Positions 1-13,866 are shown, counted from the first letter of the stretch. The stretch: DNA of 64,000 nucleotides from Ignelater luminosus (GCA_011009095.1 VTPC01090689.1:360724-424723); one strand, 5' to 3'. The notes: generated by a model from the letters alone, not told the origin. Program-made: numbers and translations.

Positions 1-3000
1 AATTCAAATTCAAGCTTTTAGGTTAGAAATTTGATTGGGAACATGAATTGTGTGGTATTTATTATTTTATATCCGTTAACATTCATTATTATCTCTTTTC
101 CTTTTTATCCTATAAGAGACGTGTGAAACAAATAATACCAGCAATTCTGAGCACTAAAATTTTTTGCGTATGCGCATTAATAGGAATCCGGCGGAAAAAA
201 ATAGATATACGTATATTTTATCTCATAAATACGGCTTCACTCAGAGTCGTTTCATTAGTTATATTAACCTTTAATAGATTATGGAAACCACCCATTTTTC
301 TGAAATTTTAAGTCAAAATAGGAATAGCACTTTGAAGACATCAAACACCAAAATGAATTTTTCAAGTTAGTATTACTGTGTGTGAATAGTAAATAATGTA
401 CACACTGTAAACCAATTGTTCAACGGGATAATTATTTTATAAAATAATTAAATATAATAGAACAATTAATTAGTCATACATTCATATTTTCTGTAAAAGT
501 GATTTAACAAATGAAAATCAATTACAGATCACAGCGCCCATATAACACAATTAATACCGTCATTATTGGAACTAAATCTGTTAAAGACTACTTTTTATTT
601 AATTGCCTTATAAAATGATACGCAGTGGGTTCAATTTTATGATGTAATAGGTGTATGACAGATTAATAAGAAATCAACACCGTGTCATCAAGAAATAAAT
701 AAAAAAGAGTAATAAAAACTTTTCTGACTCAATCAACATACTAAATGATAGACTTTTTGAACATCATCAGATTGTTATATTATAGTATGGCGTTTTAGAA
801 AAACAAAACAGACCAATGTAGAAAAGAAAAGTAGAAAACAGTAAGAAAAAACTTTCCAGAAGGTTAAAGAACCAAAGGCAAACATTGTCAAAAATAAGTT
901 CAATGTGTTAATGAATTAAAACAAAATGATTTCGTATTTCTCTTTGTCTAGCCAGAGCAGCTCGGCAAAGAGATAGAAAGTCGGTTAAATTGTAAAAAGG
1001 CTTCTCACTTTGAAAACTAATTTGTTGCTGTTTTTGTTACTTGGGCAAAAATTTTAATTCTCCAGTTTTCTTAAAGCCAAATATTTTCATGATTAGTTTT
1101 TGTTTCACTGAGAAACTAAACCATAGACATGAAACGTTTCAAACAAAATGCCTACTTAATCTTGATACCAGTGAATAGTTTATACATAATTGTTTTTGTG
1201 GCTTGGTATAAACGATTTGAAAATTGTAGTGTGCCACGGTCAATGACGACACTAGTCGCAAAGTATTGTTTAATTCAAATGGTATCGATGGTTTTAAAGA
1301 AGTCTTACCGATTCAGAGATTCCAATGATGAGCATCGAATATGATATTGACATACATCTTCTATTTAACGATATAACACTGTGCTCTGTTGAACTTGATT
1401 CAACCCGGTTTTTAAGTTTTATCAGATTTCGTTAAGTTTACCAAGTTTTTTCAAATAGCCTAATGAAAACAAGTTTTGGTTTGATTTGATGAAAATAAAC
1501 TTTGGTTCAATTTAAATTGGTAAATGCCAACTGAATTTTCAATGTTCAATATTCCAACTTTAGTATTGTATATTAACTGCAATCCGCAATAAACGAATTA
1601 CCTACTTTTTATAGAAAAAAAAACTTGAAACATTATATAGACATTAAAACGATATTCTGGTTAATTTTGATTTTGACAGTTGGCTTGATCAAAACTAAAA
1701 AAAGTGGTTTTTTCTCAATTCTGCTAGACTGTCCATTCCATCTAGTAATCCAAAGATAGAAGATTATTTTTAAAGTCGATTGTTCTAAAACATGCAAAAG
1801 CTACTTTTGCACAACTTCTGTAAACAAGGTTTGACCAGAATCTAGTTGCCAAATTAAACAAAACACTATTAGGCAAAACTCTTTTTTGTTTCGAAACAAC
1901 TTACATTTCTTTTAAGAACGTTTGAGTTATTTTGATCTACTCCTACTACACGGTGAAAAAAACTGTTTTGGAAAAATTAAAATTAGTTAGTCTGGTTTAG
2001 AATTATTGGTATGTGTAGCTACTAAGATAAAATCCGTAAGTAAATATAAGGTCACAATTGGTATGGGACAGTGTTTGAGAAATTTTTAACAAAAAACCGT
2101 AAACAAGAACCTTCTGCCATTTTTAGGCTGTTGAAAATGTCGGAAATTTCATCAGGAGGATCAAATCTCATCAAAACCAACATTTACTTAAAATTGTGCA
2201 AGTTTGTTTTGGATTTAACTTTGGGCCATTAAGGATGAAAAGTGACGAAAAATTATCTTCAGCAGTAAAAAGAAATTGAACTGAAGTGATCTTAATGTTA
2301 ATCATTATTGTTGGTAGTTTTACAGCAGCTAAACGATAAGGTTTTTAAATCACAGATATCTTTATAGTTTTGTAACATTTAGAGTTTTGATAAGTTTCTA
2401 GATGTACCTCACCAAAGATAATCGTGCTTGGTGGTTCTATTAACAGTTTCCAAAATGTTGTTCAAGAACTCAAACGCAAATAATTTAATCCAAAATTTAG
2501 AAAATACCATAGGATGCTCAAAACCATAACGAGAACAGTCAAATAATAATTTTTGGTTTATGAGATCCACACTGTTTTTGTAGCGTCATGGATTTATTTC
2601 GGAAAGTTGCCTTTCAGCTTCAAAAGTGTTTTGCTTGTTTTAGACTGCCTGAGAGACTGTAACACCCAATGACAATTGCTTGTTTACATTTTGGCCTTAG
2701 TAGAGGAATTAGATGTAAGCTCCTGCACGAAAAGAAAGAAAAGATCTGAAATAGATCACGTTTGGCATTGCAAACTTGTACTCTTTAGTTTTGTTTCGCA
2801 TGATTTTGTTTCTAGTTTTTAGAACCAAGAAAATAGATTTTTCAGAAGTGTACGTGTGAGATGTATTTCTTTGTTGGTAAATAAAATTGGTAAGACTGTA
2901 GACTAGACACTTGAAAAGGACTCTTCAGAAAACTATCAAAACTAACAGTATTCACTTAGTATCACGGTTATTTGATGTTTTTATTGAACAAAACTATAAT

Positions 3001-6000
3001 CTATAATACTATCTAGGAAGAATTTGACAAAACATGAAAGCAACTCTTTCTATTTCTATAGCTTCATTTTTTATGATCAAGAATATATTAAGCACGACTC
3101 GTATGTGATGTGAAAAAAACAAACAAACGACTTGTGTACAAGCAAAAATATTAATGTAACAATTTAAGCAGATGTTCAAATTTTTTTTCTAAATAATGCT
3201 AACTGTTGTAATAACAATTAAAGAGCTAAAAATATAAAAAACCTCCTTTATTTTTATTTTACTGTTTAGAACTTTTACTTATTTATAAATTAAACAATTA
3301 AATTTTGAGTTTCTTATAAGTATCCTTTTTACGGTAAAATTAGATTAATAACAAAGTATTTAAACGGTTGTGCTCGACTGAATTTGTTTATTGCGTGCCT
3401 CTATCTATACTTTTAAAAATAATTACGAAAATGCACAGCTGTAAATTGTTCCTAATGACTAATTTATTTTAAAATACAAACAAAACAATTGATTTTAATG
3501 ATTTGAAAATATTTTTAAAAATGGACTGTTTTCCAACTTTTTGTAACTAATTAAACTGCATAACATAATTACGAATGAAGTTATGTAACTGTATTTAATT
3601 GTTTCTAATTTGCATAGCGATAGGAAATATTTACGTTAATAAATACTAGAGACGTAATACTCAATAAATGTCAATTCATTCTTGATTTCTTTTAAATAAC
3701 TAAAATTGAAGAAATAAAAAATGTATCTTACGGTCCACATTCTGGTTTTTCTTTATCAATATAAAATCTAGTTGACACGTAACTTAATGGTTATACCGTG
3801 GTGTCGTACAGGTTCAGGTACACACAATATAAAATATCAACAAATCAACATACCCATGTAATATCCAGTAGTATTCAAAACAGGATATTGCGACACTATT
3901 AATTCATACTAAATCCATACATCATACAGGCAATGTTAGTACCGGCTAGATAAGCGATAAATCGTTAATTAAAAAAGTAACACGATGTGGCATTCATTGT
4001 ATTAGATTTTAACAATTTTTTTTGTATTGTGTTGTCAGTTTTGATACAACAAAAAGAAAACATTAAAACCTTTTACATTATTAATTTTTCATTAAAGATA
4101 ATTAACAAGATTGTTTTATTGAATAACAAAAGTCAAAAACTCACTTTCTGTTTGTCCGCCCACAAAACAGTGTTGTTGTTATATGGGTTGCCTATACCTA
4201 CGTGTTTATAAACATTCTAAATTGATGCTTCCTTGAATTTTAAGTAGGGTTGAATAAAGCGAGCCAATAATCTCCAAAATTTAAAGTAAATAAATTAATT
4301 ATGAAAATGAACACAAAATGAAAGGTCTTTAAACTCTCCAACTGGAATGAGCCAAAACATATTTAAACATAAAGTAGGTATATCAACGTACATCTTGACA
4401 CTTACTAGGAAATTACAAAAATATTTTAAGCAATAGCAGACATTGAATAAAATGTAGCTTTACAAAAGAATTCAGTTATTACATAAAAATAATTTAAAAA
4501 CGAGGAATTTGGTGCAATAATCGTTATTGCGATAATATTAACGTTTAAGTCACGTATTAAAAATATTTTTAGTTCTGCATTGCGTACTTTGTTGTAAATA
4601 TTTGAATTTGGATATTTAAGATTAGAAATTTTATTGTATAATTTGTTATCAAGAAGCAAATTACAGTTCAGACTTACCTTTTAATTCTCTTGTTTATGAT
4701 TTTCAGGTTTTGCTATTTATTTATTCAATTACAAAAAAATAGTACAATTTAATTTTGCATGCAGCATTGCATCTTGTAAAATAAAATTATGCTGTCACGT
4801 AAAATGTCCAGTATCCAGTATGTTCTGTCGATTAATTTAGGTATTAAACTTGAAAAAAAGCAAAACACGTTTACCTAGTATTTTGATGCAGTGCAGAATT
4901 ACAAAACAAACAAGTGTCATAACAACCAAGCCGATGGTTTTCTATCCTTGTCTAAGATTTTTAAAACTTCACCAAGATGTGGAAATATCTTTCTATTAAT
5001 ACAGTAACAAAAAACTAAATAAATATTATTTTCTCCTGAATTCAAAATTGCTTTGCTCGACTGTTCAAAAAAACACAAATTGATGTAAACACGAATGAAA
5101 TTAGAAACCCTAAAAGATCATTAATTAATTTTTGTTTAGTCGTGTCTGTGATCACTTTGAACTCTTAATGTTCTTTAGGGCCAAAATCACCAAATGGAAG
5201 CTCTTAAAGGAAAACCATAGCAAGATGTTTCAAAATATCAAAATTTTAGAGATAGCGTTCAAGCCTAACCAATTATTCAATGCATGCCCATAGAATTGTA
5301 AGCAATCGAAGAAAAACTGCCAAGCCTGTCGAACAAAGAAACATCGAATAAACGTAATTTGTTTAATTTATGATTCATTTGAATTGAAATAAGAAATACC
5401 AGAATGTTCCATATAGCATATTAAAATATTACGCTGCATAAGAGAGTGATGAGTGATGATTGAGTTTATAGTTCCTTGATGATAAACAAATCTTAGTTCA
5501 TCATAATATTTATTAAGAAAAAAGTTATTTTTAATCGTAGTCTGGTTGCACATAGAGCACCTGCATTAAATTTAACTGCGTCGAAAATAAACTATGGGAA
5601 TAATTAGACTTTCATAACCTTTAAGAAGAACACTCTTTGATATAAAAATCTACTGCAAAAAATATTTACATCTGTGCTATTTAGCTTCCTAAATATTTTC
5701 TTGCCGGGTTTCATATATAGGGTATGTCAAATATTCTTCCAAATCACAATAATAACCAAAACAAAAATTAGTAATTTAATAACAAAATATTTTAAAAGCG
5801 CCTTTTTGATATTAAGATAAATTATAACCAAATAAGAGTTAACCAGAAACAATTTCCAATGTTACTGTCAGGGTTTACAATATTGTTTCCTTTGATACAG
5901 CCATAAATTTCTTCTGCAAAGCCAAATATAAAATGCAAATCTGAACAAGATTTAGACAAACGCTTTTGGCATACAAATATTTCTTTGCTACACTAATGTG

Positions 6001-8945
6001 GAATTTTGTCAAAATCTAATAACTTATCATCTGAAATGGAAAGAATTTGGATAGATGTGTTTTTGGCATATTCCAGTGCCGTTTTGGATTCATTAGTCAT
6101 ACTGCTATCTTGTCTCGATGATTATTGTAACTAGCTTTAGTGAGGAAAATAAGATTTGGGAAAACTGAAAGGTACTAAGTGGCATTAAGAATATTGGGCA
6201 TTCTCCAAATGGTATAACTAGCTATAGTTAGCAAGATATATCGAGACAATGGTTAAGAAAATTAGAAACAATCTAGTCAAACCTAGCTTTGTCGCAACAA
6301 AACTTTCTCAAGACGTGATAACTAACCGTAGTTCAAAAAATAAAAGATGTTACTTATACATAATTTTGGCGTATTAGTATTATTTGGTTAGGCAAGAACG
6401 CTCTTACGAATTAAACATTCTCGAAAATAGTCTACAAGACAAGTACTACAATAATTGAAATTTTACTCAAATATATTCTGCATGATGATAATGACGTTTT
6501 GACAATTAATGACGTGAAAATGAGTTTTTTTAATCAATTCATCACCATAAAGTGTGTTTAGAGAAACAAACTAAAATACAACTTAGAAAAAACGACAAAA
6601 GTAAAAATAATTCTGATACCCAAAACTGTTCATGTTCCTAACAATACAGATGTTGTAAACACAAAAACAAGAGCTGACTGATCTTTATGACTTGTTACAT
6701 TTTGGCCAAATAATACTAATGGAATCTGTTTAAAAATGTTTTACTTTCATCAAAGACTATGAATATTAGTGCAAAACGGAAGAAGACGTAATCAAACATA
6801 AATCAACCTGATCTTCTATACTTGACTAGATTTCTTTTGTGCAAAAATGCAAATATAGTAGAAGTTATACAACGACAACGACATTAATCAAGTTACATCA
6901 CCCCTATGTAAAGTATTCATCCTCTAGGCTCTGGAGAACAAAACGAATTAAGATAAGTAATGAGTTAAGATAAATTGTTCGATTTTTAGTTTTCAGTACT
7001 ATAGATTTTGATTAAAAGTAGATTAGGCACATTAGAAAAATCTTATTCGTGTTAAAACAATCTTGCTTATAAAAATCTTCAAAACACGGTGTGTATTATC
7101 CAACCACCTTCAAAAACGTATCTTTTCATATTTGAATATATCATAAAAACACCCTGTATGCGTGTAGGCAGGCTACACAATACTGTTTTTATTTTACCTG
7201 CATTATATTAAATTATAAATTTAGATGACAAGGATATAGGCTTTACAGACCATAAAAATCTCGAGTTTAAATAACGCAGATTTTAAACGAAAATAAAATT
7301 ACTTCAAAGTTAGGTTAGGGACCAACTTTTTAAGAAGTAATTAAAAAAATCCATTAGGATCTCTTTGACTAAAAGTAATTTGAAATACGTATCTAGTAGG
7401 AAGAAGGATTTTATTAATTTGAAATATGTAGGTAGATTAAAGTTTAAAACGGTCTCATAAACATTCTCTCAATCCTAACCTTCTACATTTTATAAAAATA
7501 TATTTTTTTATGTATAGAGATCAGCGCAGTTGATGTAGATACTGCACACAGCCTTTCTAAAAATATATGTTTCTATATTTGGTTTCGTTTTCAAATATCA
7601 CGGAATCAAACATTGAATGTAGATAATTGTTACGCTTTCCGGTGGAACTTTTATAAATTTATAGGTTATCAATAATTTAGCCTGTAACGTTCATATTTAG
7701 TTCCAATTTATTTTTGAATAAGTGTCTTACCCATTCTTAAATTACAGTCTAATTCAGGCCATTAAATTATGCATGGTTAATGACGTAGTTTTTATTTTCC
7801 TCATTCTACAGTTTTAGAATAGTGACGTATCGGCGCGTAATTAGCTAAACTGCCAACCTATTTTCTTGGTACGCCGATTTACATTTATAATAATAGAAGA
7901 CAAATATTCCGCGAATTTTTACTATCGCTCGAAGAATTTTCTCGTATTTGGTATTACAACGTTGTTATAACGTGAACCAGCGATCTCTAGAGATATGTGT
8001 GTAGTCACAGAATTCGTATATTTAAATTTAGAGTGTGTTGCGGCAACGTGCGGCCATTGCTACTATTTTGGGAGCTTGCTGACTTCACCTGTCTGTCTAG
8101 TACTTACTATGACAGGGTGATTCTAGTGATCGTGTTTAAGATACAATAATATACACAATACAAAGAACGAAATTTAAACATTCGTGGGAAATTGGGTCAA
8201 AATACACTTGTCATTTAATTACTCGTCTATGTTTGAAGTATTTAAACGCATATTAAGCAAGCTCACGTTTTAAATGTTAAAGTTCACAAGGACGAAAGCG
8301 TTACAACACAGTTATCTACATTATCTAAACCTTTTTGTCATCTTCCCTGCATTTATATTTCAAAACGAATATAAAACGGAACCATTTATAGAAAAAATTC
8401 TTGCCCGAATATAAAATATGCAAGACATACCTACTATAAACCCTAAAATACCTTCGTGTTAGCTAAGGCAAGGTAATACTTTAAAATTTTACTGTTACAC
8501 ATTGATTAATTTACAAAAGCCAGGGTTTGTAGGGTATATGCGTTTTTTGCGGTAAAATTAATTAATTTACGGCCTTAAAATCGACCGCTACGTTTATCGT
8601 AATAAAAAATAAATTAATTACAAATAAAATTGCATGCACAACAATTGCCAGTTTGTGATTTTCATAATCGTTTCAATTTCAATGTGGTTTAGTTAACAAG
8701 CGTGAGTGGTAATGACAAAAAATATTATAAAAAACGCACACCAAAACACTGGCTGTCCAGCATAAAAATCATAATACACAATTCAGTGTTATGCTTTATT
8801 CAAACAAAAACAAAAAAGAAAAACAATTATCACAGACACAAGAGCGACTAGACTATAAGGTGACACAGCAAGCGGCAGCAGCACAAACAACTAGCGTGGC
8901 GATGGGATTCTCGGTGCGGTGTGCTCAAGAGGTATCACAAATTAC
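1..8945. other. AT-rich non-coding stretch, probably intron
   Basis: I recognise no coding exon, RNA gene or intact element here. The open frames are short, low in complexity and match no family I know. The stretch lies downstream, in the minus-strand sense, of the exon at 8946-9791, which ends at a splice donor, so much of it is probably the intron of that gene. This is inference. An ACCCTGTATG motif near 7150 resembles the terminal motif of small Tc1/mariner-type repeats, but I could not pair it with a second end. Confidence 0.45.
1141..1200 (+). repeat. Short dispersed repeat, related to a copy at 51121-51180
   Basis: About 45 bases around the words GCCTACTTAATCTTGAT and GTGAATAGTTTATA match the segment at 51127-51170 (GCCTACTTGATCTTGAT, then CGAATAGTGCATA) with scattered differences. 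The second copy lies inside a probable MITE remnant. This one is most likely a decayed fragment of the same family. It explains the small open frame at 1129-1344, which I do not regard as a gene. Confidence 0.35.
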
Positions 8946-9791
8946 CTGATAGGGTAGAAGTTCACGAGCCTCATCCATATTTGTTATTTCAAATGTAGGT
9001 GGCTGGGGAAAAGGTCCTTTACACGGATACGAAGTGCTTCGTCGAAATTTTACAGGAGAAATGACTTGTTGGTGGTTGAACGTGGGACTAGGCTTTCGAC
9101 CAGCGACACCGATCTGTTGTAAAGGGGTTAGATTGGGAACACTTCGACCCCTATTCCAAACTGAAGAACCTGCTGACCAGCTTTGTCCAGAATTAGCCCA
9201 CGACCCATAACCTGCTTTATAAAGTGGGTGACTAGGTTGTTGCCGACCCATATTATGGGGAAAGTTATGGCTCGCTGTGATGGCACGCCGGCCCTGATTT
9301 TGACCTACACTGTTGTTAAAAAGCTGGGACTGTGTCGGGGACGGGAAATTTTGAAAGCCTAGGCCACCATTGACGTTGGTTATGTTAGGAACAAAACCGT
9401 CCTCGATAGCTGTAGACCATAGGGCTCCCGATGGAGTGCTAGGCTCGCTGGGGTGAAACAGAGGCAGCCCTGCATTTGCCTTGGTACCGTGGGCCACTTG
9501 TTCGTTCAGCTTATCCGATAAGTCCGATGTTGCGTTCGAGTTGGTTTCTGATTCTTGAGACTTTTCATTGACCGCACTAACCACTTCGTCGTTATTCGTT
9601 CCGCTGACAGCTGCTTTGTCAACGAGTTCATCTTGCATAGCTGTGCGAGACTGCGCCTGCAGGACAGTATCGCTCGCGGACGTAGGTGTGGTGTAGAATA
9701 TTTGGTTTGGATTACTTTTGCTGGAGTTTACACCGATCTCTACTGCACTTAAACCAATATTAGTATTGCCACTCAAACTAAATTCCCCCAT
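8946..9791 (-). CDS. N-terminal coding exon of a probable Orb2/CPEB2-4-type RNA-binding protein (partial)
   Basis: The exon encodes 282 residues from an ATG at 9791. An in-frame TAA lies 12 codons upstream (9825-9827). It ends in phase 0 at a CAG/GTAATT donor whose GT is at 9945-1000, that is 8945-8944; reading on reaches a stop six codons later. The protein is low-complexity and rich in Ser, Asn, Gln, Gly and Pro. Islands resemble the N-terminal region of CPEB2-4/Orb2: LWSTAI (124-129), LGFQNFP (144-150), RRAIT (168-172), a Gly/Ser/Trp stretch (194-215), NLTPL (220-224) and RRSTSYP (250-256). CPEB proteins bind U-rich 3' UTR elements and control cytoplasmic polyadenylation and translation; the RRM and zinc-binding exons are not in this window. 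RRST is a possible basophilic kinase site. Family assignment rests on remembered motif order, so another low-complexity regulator is possible. That this is a real exon is much more certain. Confidence 0.62.
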
Positions 9792-9965
9792 TAGTAGAGT
9801 CTCACTATGTTTAAGGGCCGCCCGTTATGTCATACACCCGTAGACACTCCACCTGCCCACCACTTTCCTGTCAACTGTATTGCGCGAGCCGACCTACCAA
9901 GATTTCATCGAACGAACCTGCGTGTTTCGACGCTCGCGTTCAGCTGATGCGAGCTACACATTTCT
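9792..9965 (-). promoter_or_regulatory. CpG-richer 5' UTR / promoter-proximal region of the CPEB-like gene
   Basis: Directly upstream of the ATG at 9791 the base composition rises and CpG becomes frequent (GCGCGAGCCG, CGACGCTCGCG) before falling back to AT-rich DNA near 10000. This fits a 5' UTR or a CpG-type promoter for the minus-strand gene. No TATA box is visible. A possible acceptor (GGTAG before GTCGGC in the minus sense, near 9893) would instead make this part of an internal exon. I cannot place the transcription start. Confidence 0.35.
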
Positions 9966-12900
9966 CTTCTATTCTTACTATATGGTGCCACCTAACGGAA
10001 ATATTTTCATACTTCATTCTAGAAATCCACCACGATTACATGTACTTTTAAAATACAATGAGTTTCATTTTTTATTTCCTATTTTTTAAAATGTATTGGT
10101 ATTTTGTATTTTAAAATTAAAATGCTTATTTCTATTTTTTTTAAATAAATTTTTTACTTATTAATTATGGAAGTGCGTCGTAAAAACTCCTTAAATTACT
10201 TTCTTTTTTTTATTGTCATTATGACTATCAATAATTAATTTTAATTATTTTTTTTTTCGTTTCTATGTTATTAATTTGTATAATTATTGATAATTTGAAT
10301 GGTCTGTCTTAAACGTTAGATAAGATAGTTTTTTTTTAATGAAAACTGTTAACTGATGCTAATATATAACAAAAAAATCTATGAAAGAGTTGTTTACAAA
10401 AAATGGCCCCAAATAAGATTTTTTTCTTCTTAATTCATATTCGGAGGCATCTAATTTTACATTTAATGAAAAAGTAGTATATAAACAAACAAGGTTTCTT
10501 CTATTTCGCAACTACATAAGCAAACTTATTACATTTACAAACAGAATAACAAATTGCAATGTTGTTAGATTTGCATTACTACTGAAGTTGAATGAATACA
10601 GAAGAGAGTAACGAAACAATAATGTGACGCTACGATTTTGGATATTCCAGATACATTTGTAGCCGAAAAGGTTAGCAAAGTTTAACCTACACACCTACAC
10701 AAGTCAGCTGTGTACATGAAAAAAATCAATAGTTAGATGTAAAACCATAAAAAATTATTATTTTCATTTTTATATTGTGAAAGATTAAATGATAAATATT
10801 AAAATCACATAAAAACAATTCAATATCAAAGAAGCGATATCGCCAAAACTTTCTCCGGCTATTAACTTAAAAATTTTAGTAAATTCAGCTAATTGGGGAA
10901 AATTCTCATTTTGTTATACATTTTAGATCTTACAGAAGTTGTTTACGTTTTAAAGCGAAGCTTTGCGCTGCATTTGGATCATAACGTGGGATGCCACGGC
11001 CTAAGTCGTCGTGGAAACTAAATGTCGCGGTGTCATGAGTGTCGCAGGAACAAATCCAAATTGATTTTTGCGACATATGTCAAGACTGGCTTTTTATGCA
11101 GTTGATGGTAAACCTCAAGCATTTACTCTCTATACACGTATTAAATGAGTAACTGAACATGGGTGCTTTTTTCTCCTGTTTCGTTTAAATAAGGATCGCA
11201 TGGCAGCATGAGTGAGGAAAATTCTTTATAAACTATTTATTAATGACCGCCTTATAGTAAACAGCTTATTATCTATTCCCCTCACAGGAAATGCATTGTT
11301 ATTTACATGAGATTTCTAAGAAATGTTGAATTTTTTTGTAGAGTTAAATTAATGATTACCACAGTTTGTCTTTTTGCCTTTAAATCTTTCTTTGACTGTA
11401 AAATATCTGTGTCTGACAATACTCCGATATCTTTCAACTTATTTATATTTTTCAATTTCTGTAGATATTTAAAAAGGGTTTAAATTTGTTTTTCTGTTGT
11501 TAGTTGTCAGTAGAGTAGCCTTGGGGAAAGGATAAGGAATGGGCCCTTTATCTGTTCATGAATTTAGTTTAAGGATGTAACAATATAATTTTGGGATTCC
11601 TCATCACTGGAGGACGTATATCAAACTAGTAAGATTAGACCAAGAGAAGATCATTGCATGAAAAATTACAAAAGGCAGGTTTCTTTAAGTTCATGGTGTT
11701 TTTAATGGTAACCTGGCATTTCCAGAAGAAAATTTCCAATTTTAGGAAAACCACAGTAAATTAACACCTCGTCTATATATCTACATTGGATGAAATTTAA
11801 GAAAATCATTTCAACTCAGAATTTCTTCCTTTAGCTCTAGAGTAGCTCTTTATTAGCTTTTCTAGAGTTCAGTATTGTAGATGTTTTGGTAAGCTTAATT
11901 ATCTTTATCAATTCAACTCAGAATGATTGTTATGTTAGGTTAGGTTGGGCTAAATTTGATATTTTGGTAAATCTCCACAAGTTTCCTATAAAACAATGCG
12001 CTCCCATAGACTCCCACATTAAATTTTGACCTCTCATACTTTTCCATCCATCTCCACCATTTAAATTTGATATGAATAAACTAACCCTTGTGTTGGTATC
12101 ACAACAACTCTTTCTATACAATCAACATTAAGTGGGTTGGAACTAAAATATAGGCCTCGAATACCCAAGATATCTAATTTTGAAATGGAAACCAGTGCAA
12201 CAACACCAAAGGTGATAAAAAATTATCGCCTGGTAATCGAAAACCGAAAATTTTGATTGGCTAAAAAATGCATGACAGGTTTCAAAAAACGAACTAACTA
12301 GATTTTTGCTTTATCCTTTTGTTTTAGGTTTGTTCTTGTTCTTCTCTTTACGCAGCTTTCGTGGCATAATTTTAAAGAACATTAGCGTAATCTCGATCCC
12401 GACGAAAGATTTTTTTTTACAATTTTGTTGGTGTGTGCATTTAACTATATCTTCGATCTGATAGTGTTGCTTATATTGGTTTCGAAAGTATTTCTTTATT
12501 TTACTACTAGTTTTCATAGACTTTTTCTTCATATTAGTTCTTGGACAAACAGTTGAAATTCTAAAAAATACGAATCAAACACCAAAAAAATAATAAACGT
12601 AAATTAAAAAAATCATAATAAGCACACATTGGCAAACAAGCAATCTGTTCAAAAAACAGCAACTATTCTGAGGATTAGAGTAGCCTGAAAAGTCCAAAGC
12701 ATTTCAAAAGTAGACCATTATAGCTTGCACCAATAATATAACAATTTCAGTTGACTGAAGGTTGTGCAACGTGGGAACCACAAATCATGACCGTGGTAGC
12801 AACCTTTTTAAAGCTGTAAAGATGCTCAGGATATCTTCACGCGAATTTTTAAATTTTTCTTAGACTCGTCGTCAAAGTTTCCTTCACCTAATTACAAATA

Positions 12901-13267
12901 AATAGAATAATTACATTGTGTCTTGAATGAAGCCTTTATATTGGCAGTTACTCTTTGACAGATCTCAGATTCATTCTTCTTTAAAAGACTTTCAACACAA
13001 TTAATGTATGCTGAGTCTAGAAACTACTTTTGCCTGTCTGTCTAGAGAATTCCTTGTTAATTGATGCAGATGACTTTTTGTTAAAGAATGGTAGCAATCT
13101 CCACACGAAACAGGAACCTTGACGGTTGCCCTTTCTTAATTGATGAAAATGAACAACATCAACCAAACTTGCTTGCAAGGTATAGCTGATCAAAATACCT
13201 TGTAATTATAAAAGTAGCCTCATCTAATACAGAAGTGTCCAAGAAAGTTATATCCTTCCCCACCTTT
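9966..13267. other. AT-rich non-coding stretch
   Basis: No recognisable gene or intact element. Two to three TTAGG-like units at 11935-11949 match the insect telomere repeat but are too few to mean anything. A lysine-rich open frame at 12311-12532 (minus) looks like translated AT-rich DNA. A slightly GC-richer patch near 10960-11080 is unexplained. Confidence 0.4.
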
Positions 13268-13281
13268 GAAGAAATGAATAT
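13268..13281. repeat. Left target-site duplication of the GC-rich retroposon
   Basis: GAAGAAATGAATAT occurs here and again, identically, at 14372-14385, exactly flanking the GC-rich block. A 14-bp direct repeat at both edges of a compositional island is the signature of target-primed reverse transcription. Confidence 0.85.
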
Positions 13282-13300
13282 GCGTTATCAACGAGAAGAT

Positions 13301-13315
13301 GCCACCGTAGGTGGC
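13301..13315 (-). other. Perfect hairpin at the 3' end of the retroposon
   Basis: GCCACC and GGTGGC form a 6-bp G+C-rich stem with a 3-base loop, about 20 bases inside the insertion boundary. A terminal stem-loop of this kind is commonly the recognition site for LINE reverse transcriptases that do not rely on poly(A). The role is inferred. Confidence 0.5.
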
Positions 13316-13786
13316 TGCCATTTAGGAAACTTAATTCCTCTATGGCTGGTGAATTTGGAAAAAAAGGCGGTTGTCGTGAACGTTATGTCAGGTACCAAGC
13401 AGTCCGCGCGCTCGTCCACGGCGGTGATGGTCTGGTGGCGACGATGGAGCAGGTCGGAAGCAGGGTCCTCCATAATCCCCGCCGATGTCGATGACCCATC
13501 TTCAGGTGGAGGTGGAATGCCCAAGGACGGCCAGCGAGCCGTCACACAGTAACGACGAAGTGGTGACACGATGAGGCGGTTCTTTTCAGAACGGTGTTGG
13601 TGTTGTGTAGTGAGGGGTGTGAGGGTGTGTATATGTTAGAGTGGTGATGGGTGGGTGTCTAGGTGTGTATAGTGTGCCGTGGACTGGTGCAGTAACTGTT
13701 CCGGCATTTGCCTTCACCACTAGGGAAACCACGGAAAACCCTAGTGAAAACAGTGTGGCGGTTGTGGAATGGGTGTGGTAATTATT

Positions 13787-13866
13787 GGCGGGAATTATTA
13801 GGCGGGAATTCTTAGGCGGGAAATGATTTGGCGGGAAGTTATTGGCGGGAAAGGAATTGGCGGGAA
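13787..13866 (+). repeat. Six tandem GGCGGGAA units, period 14-15 bp
   Basis: GGCGGGAA starts at 13787, 13801, 13815, 13830, 13844 and 13859 (spacings 14, 14, 15, 14, 15) with AT-rich spacers such as TTATTA. The core matches the E2F/DP consensus (TTTSGCGGGAAA-like), several copies having the preceding TT. The array lies inside the retroposon, so it may be a tandem repeat of the element rather than a host control region. Confidence 0.8.

Noticed and set aside
4514..4530. Palindrome GCAATAA-TCG-TTATTGC
   Set aside because: Seven-base arms in AT-rich DNA are expected by chance over 64 kb.
11935..11949. TTAGG-TTAGG-TTGGG, like the insect telomere repeat
   Set aside because: Only two perfect units; expected by chance in AT-rich DNA. 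No array.
12311..12532. Lysine-rich 73-codon open frame (minus)
   Set aside because: Composition is what AT-rich DNA gives by chance; no homology, promoter or splice context.
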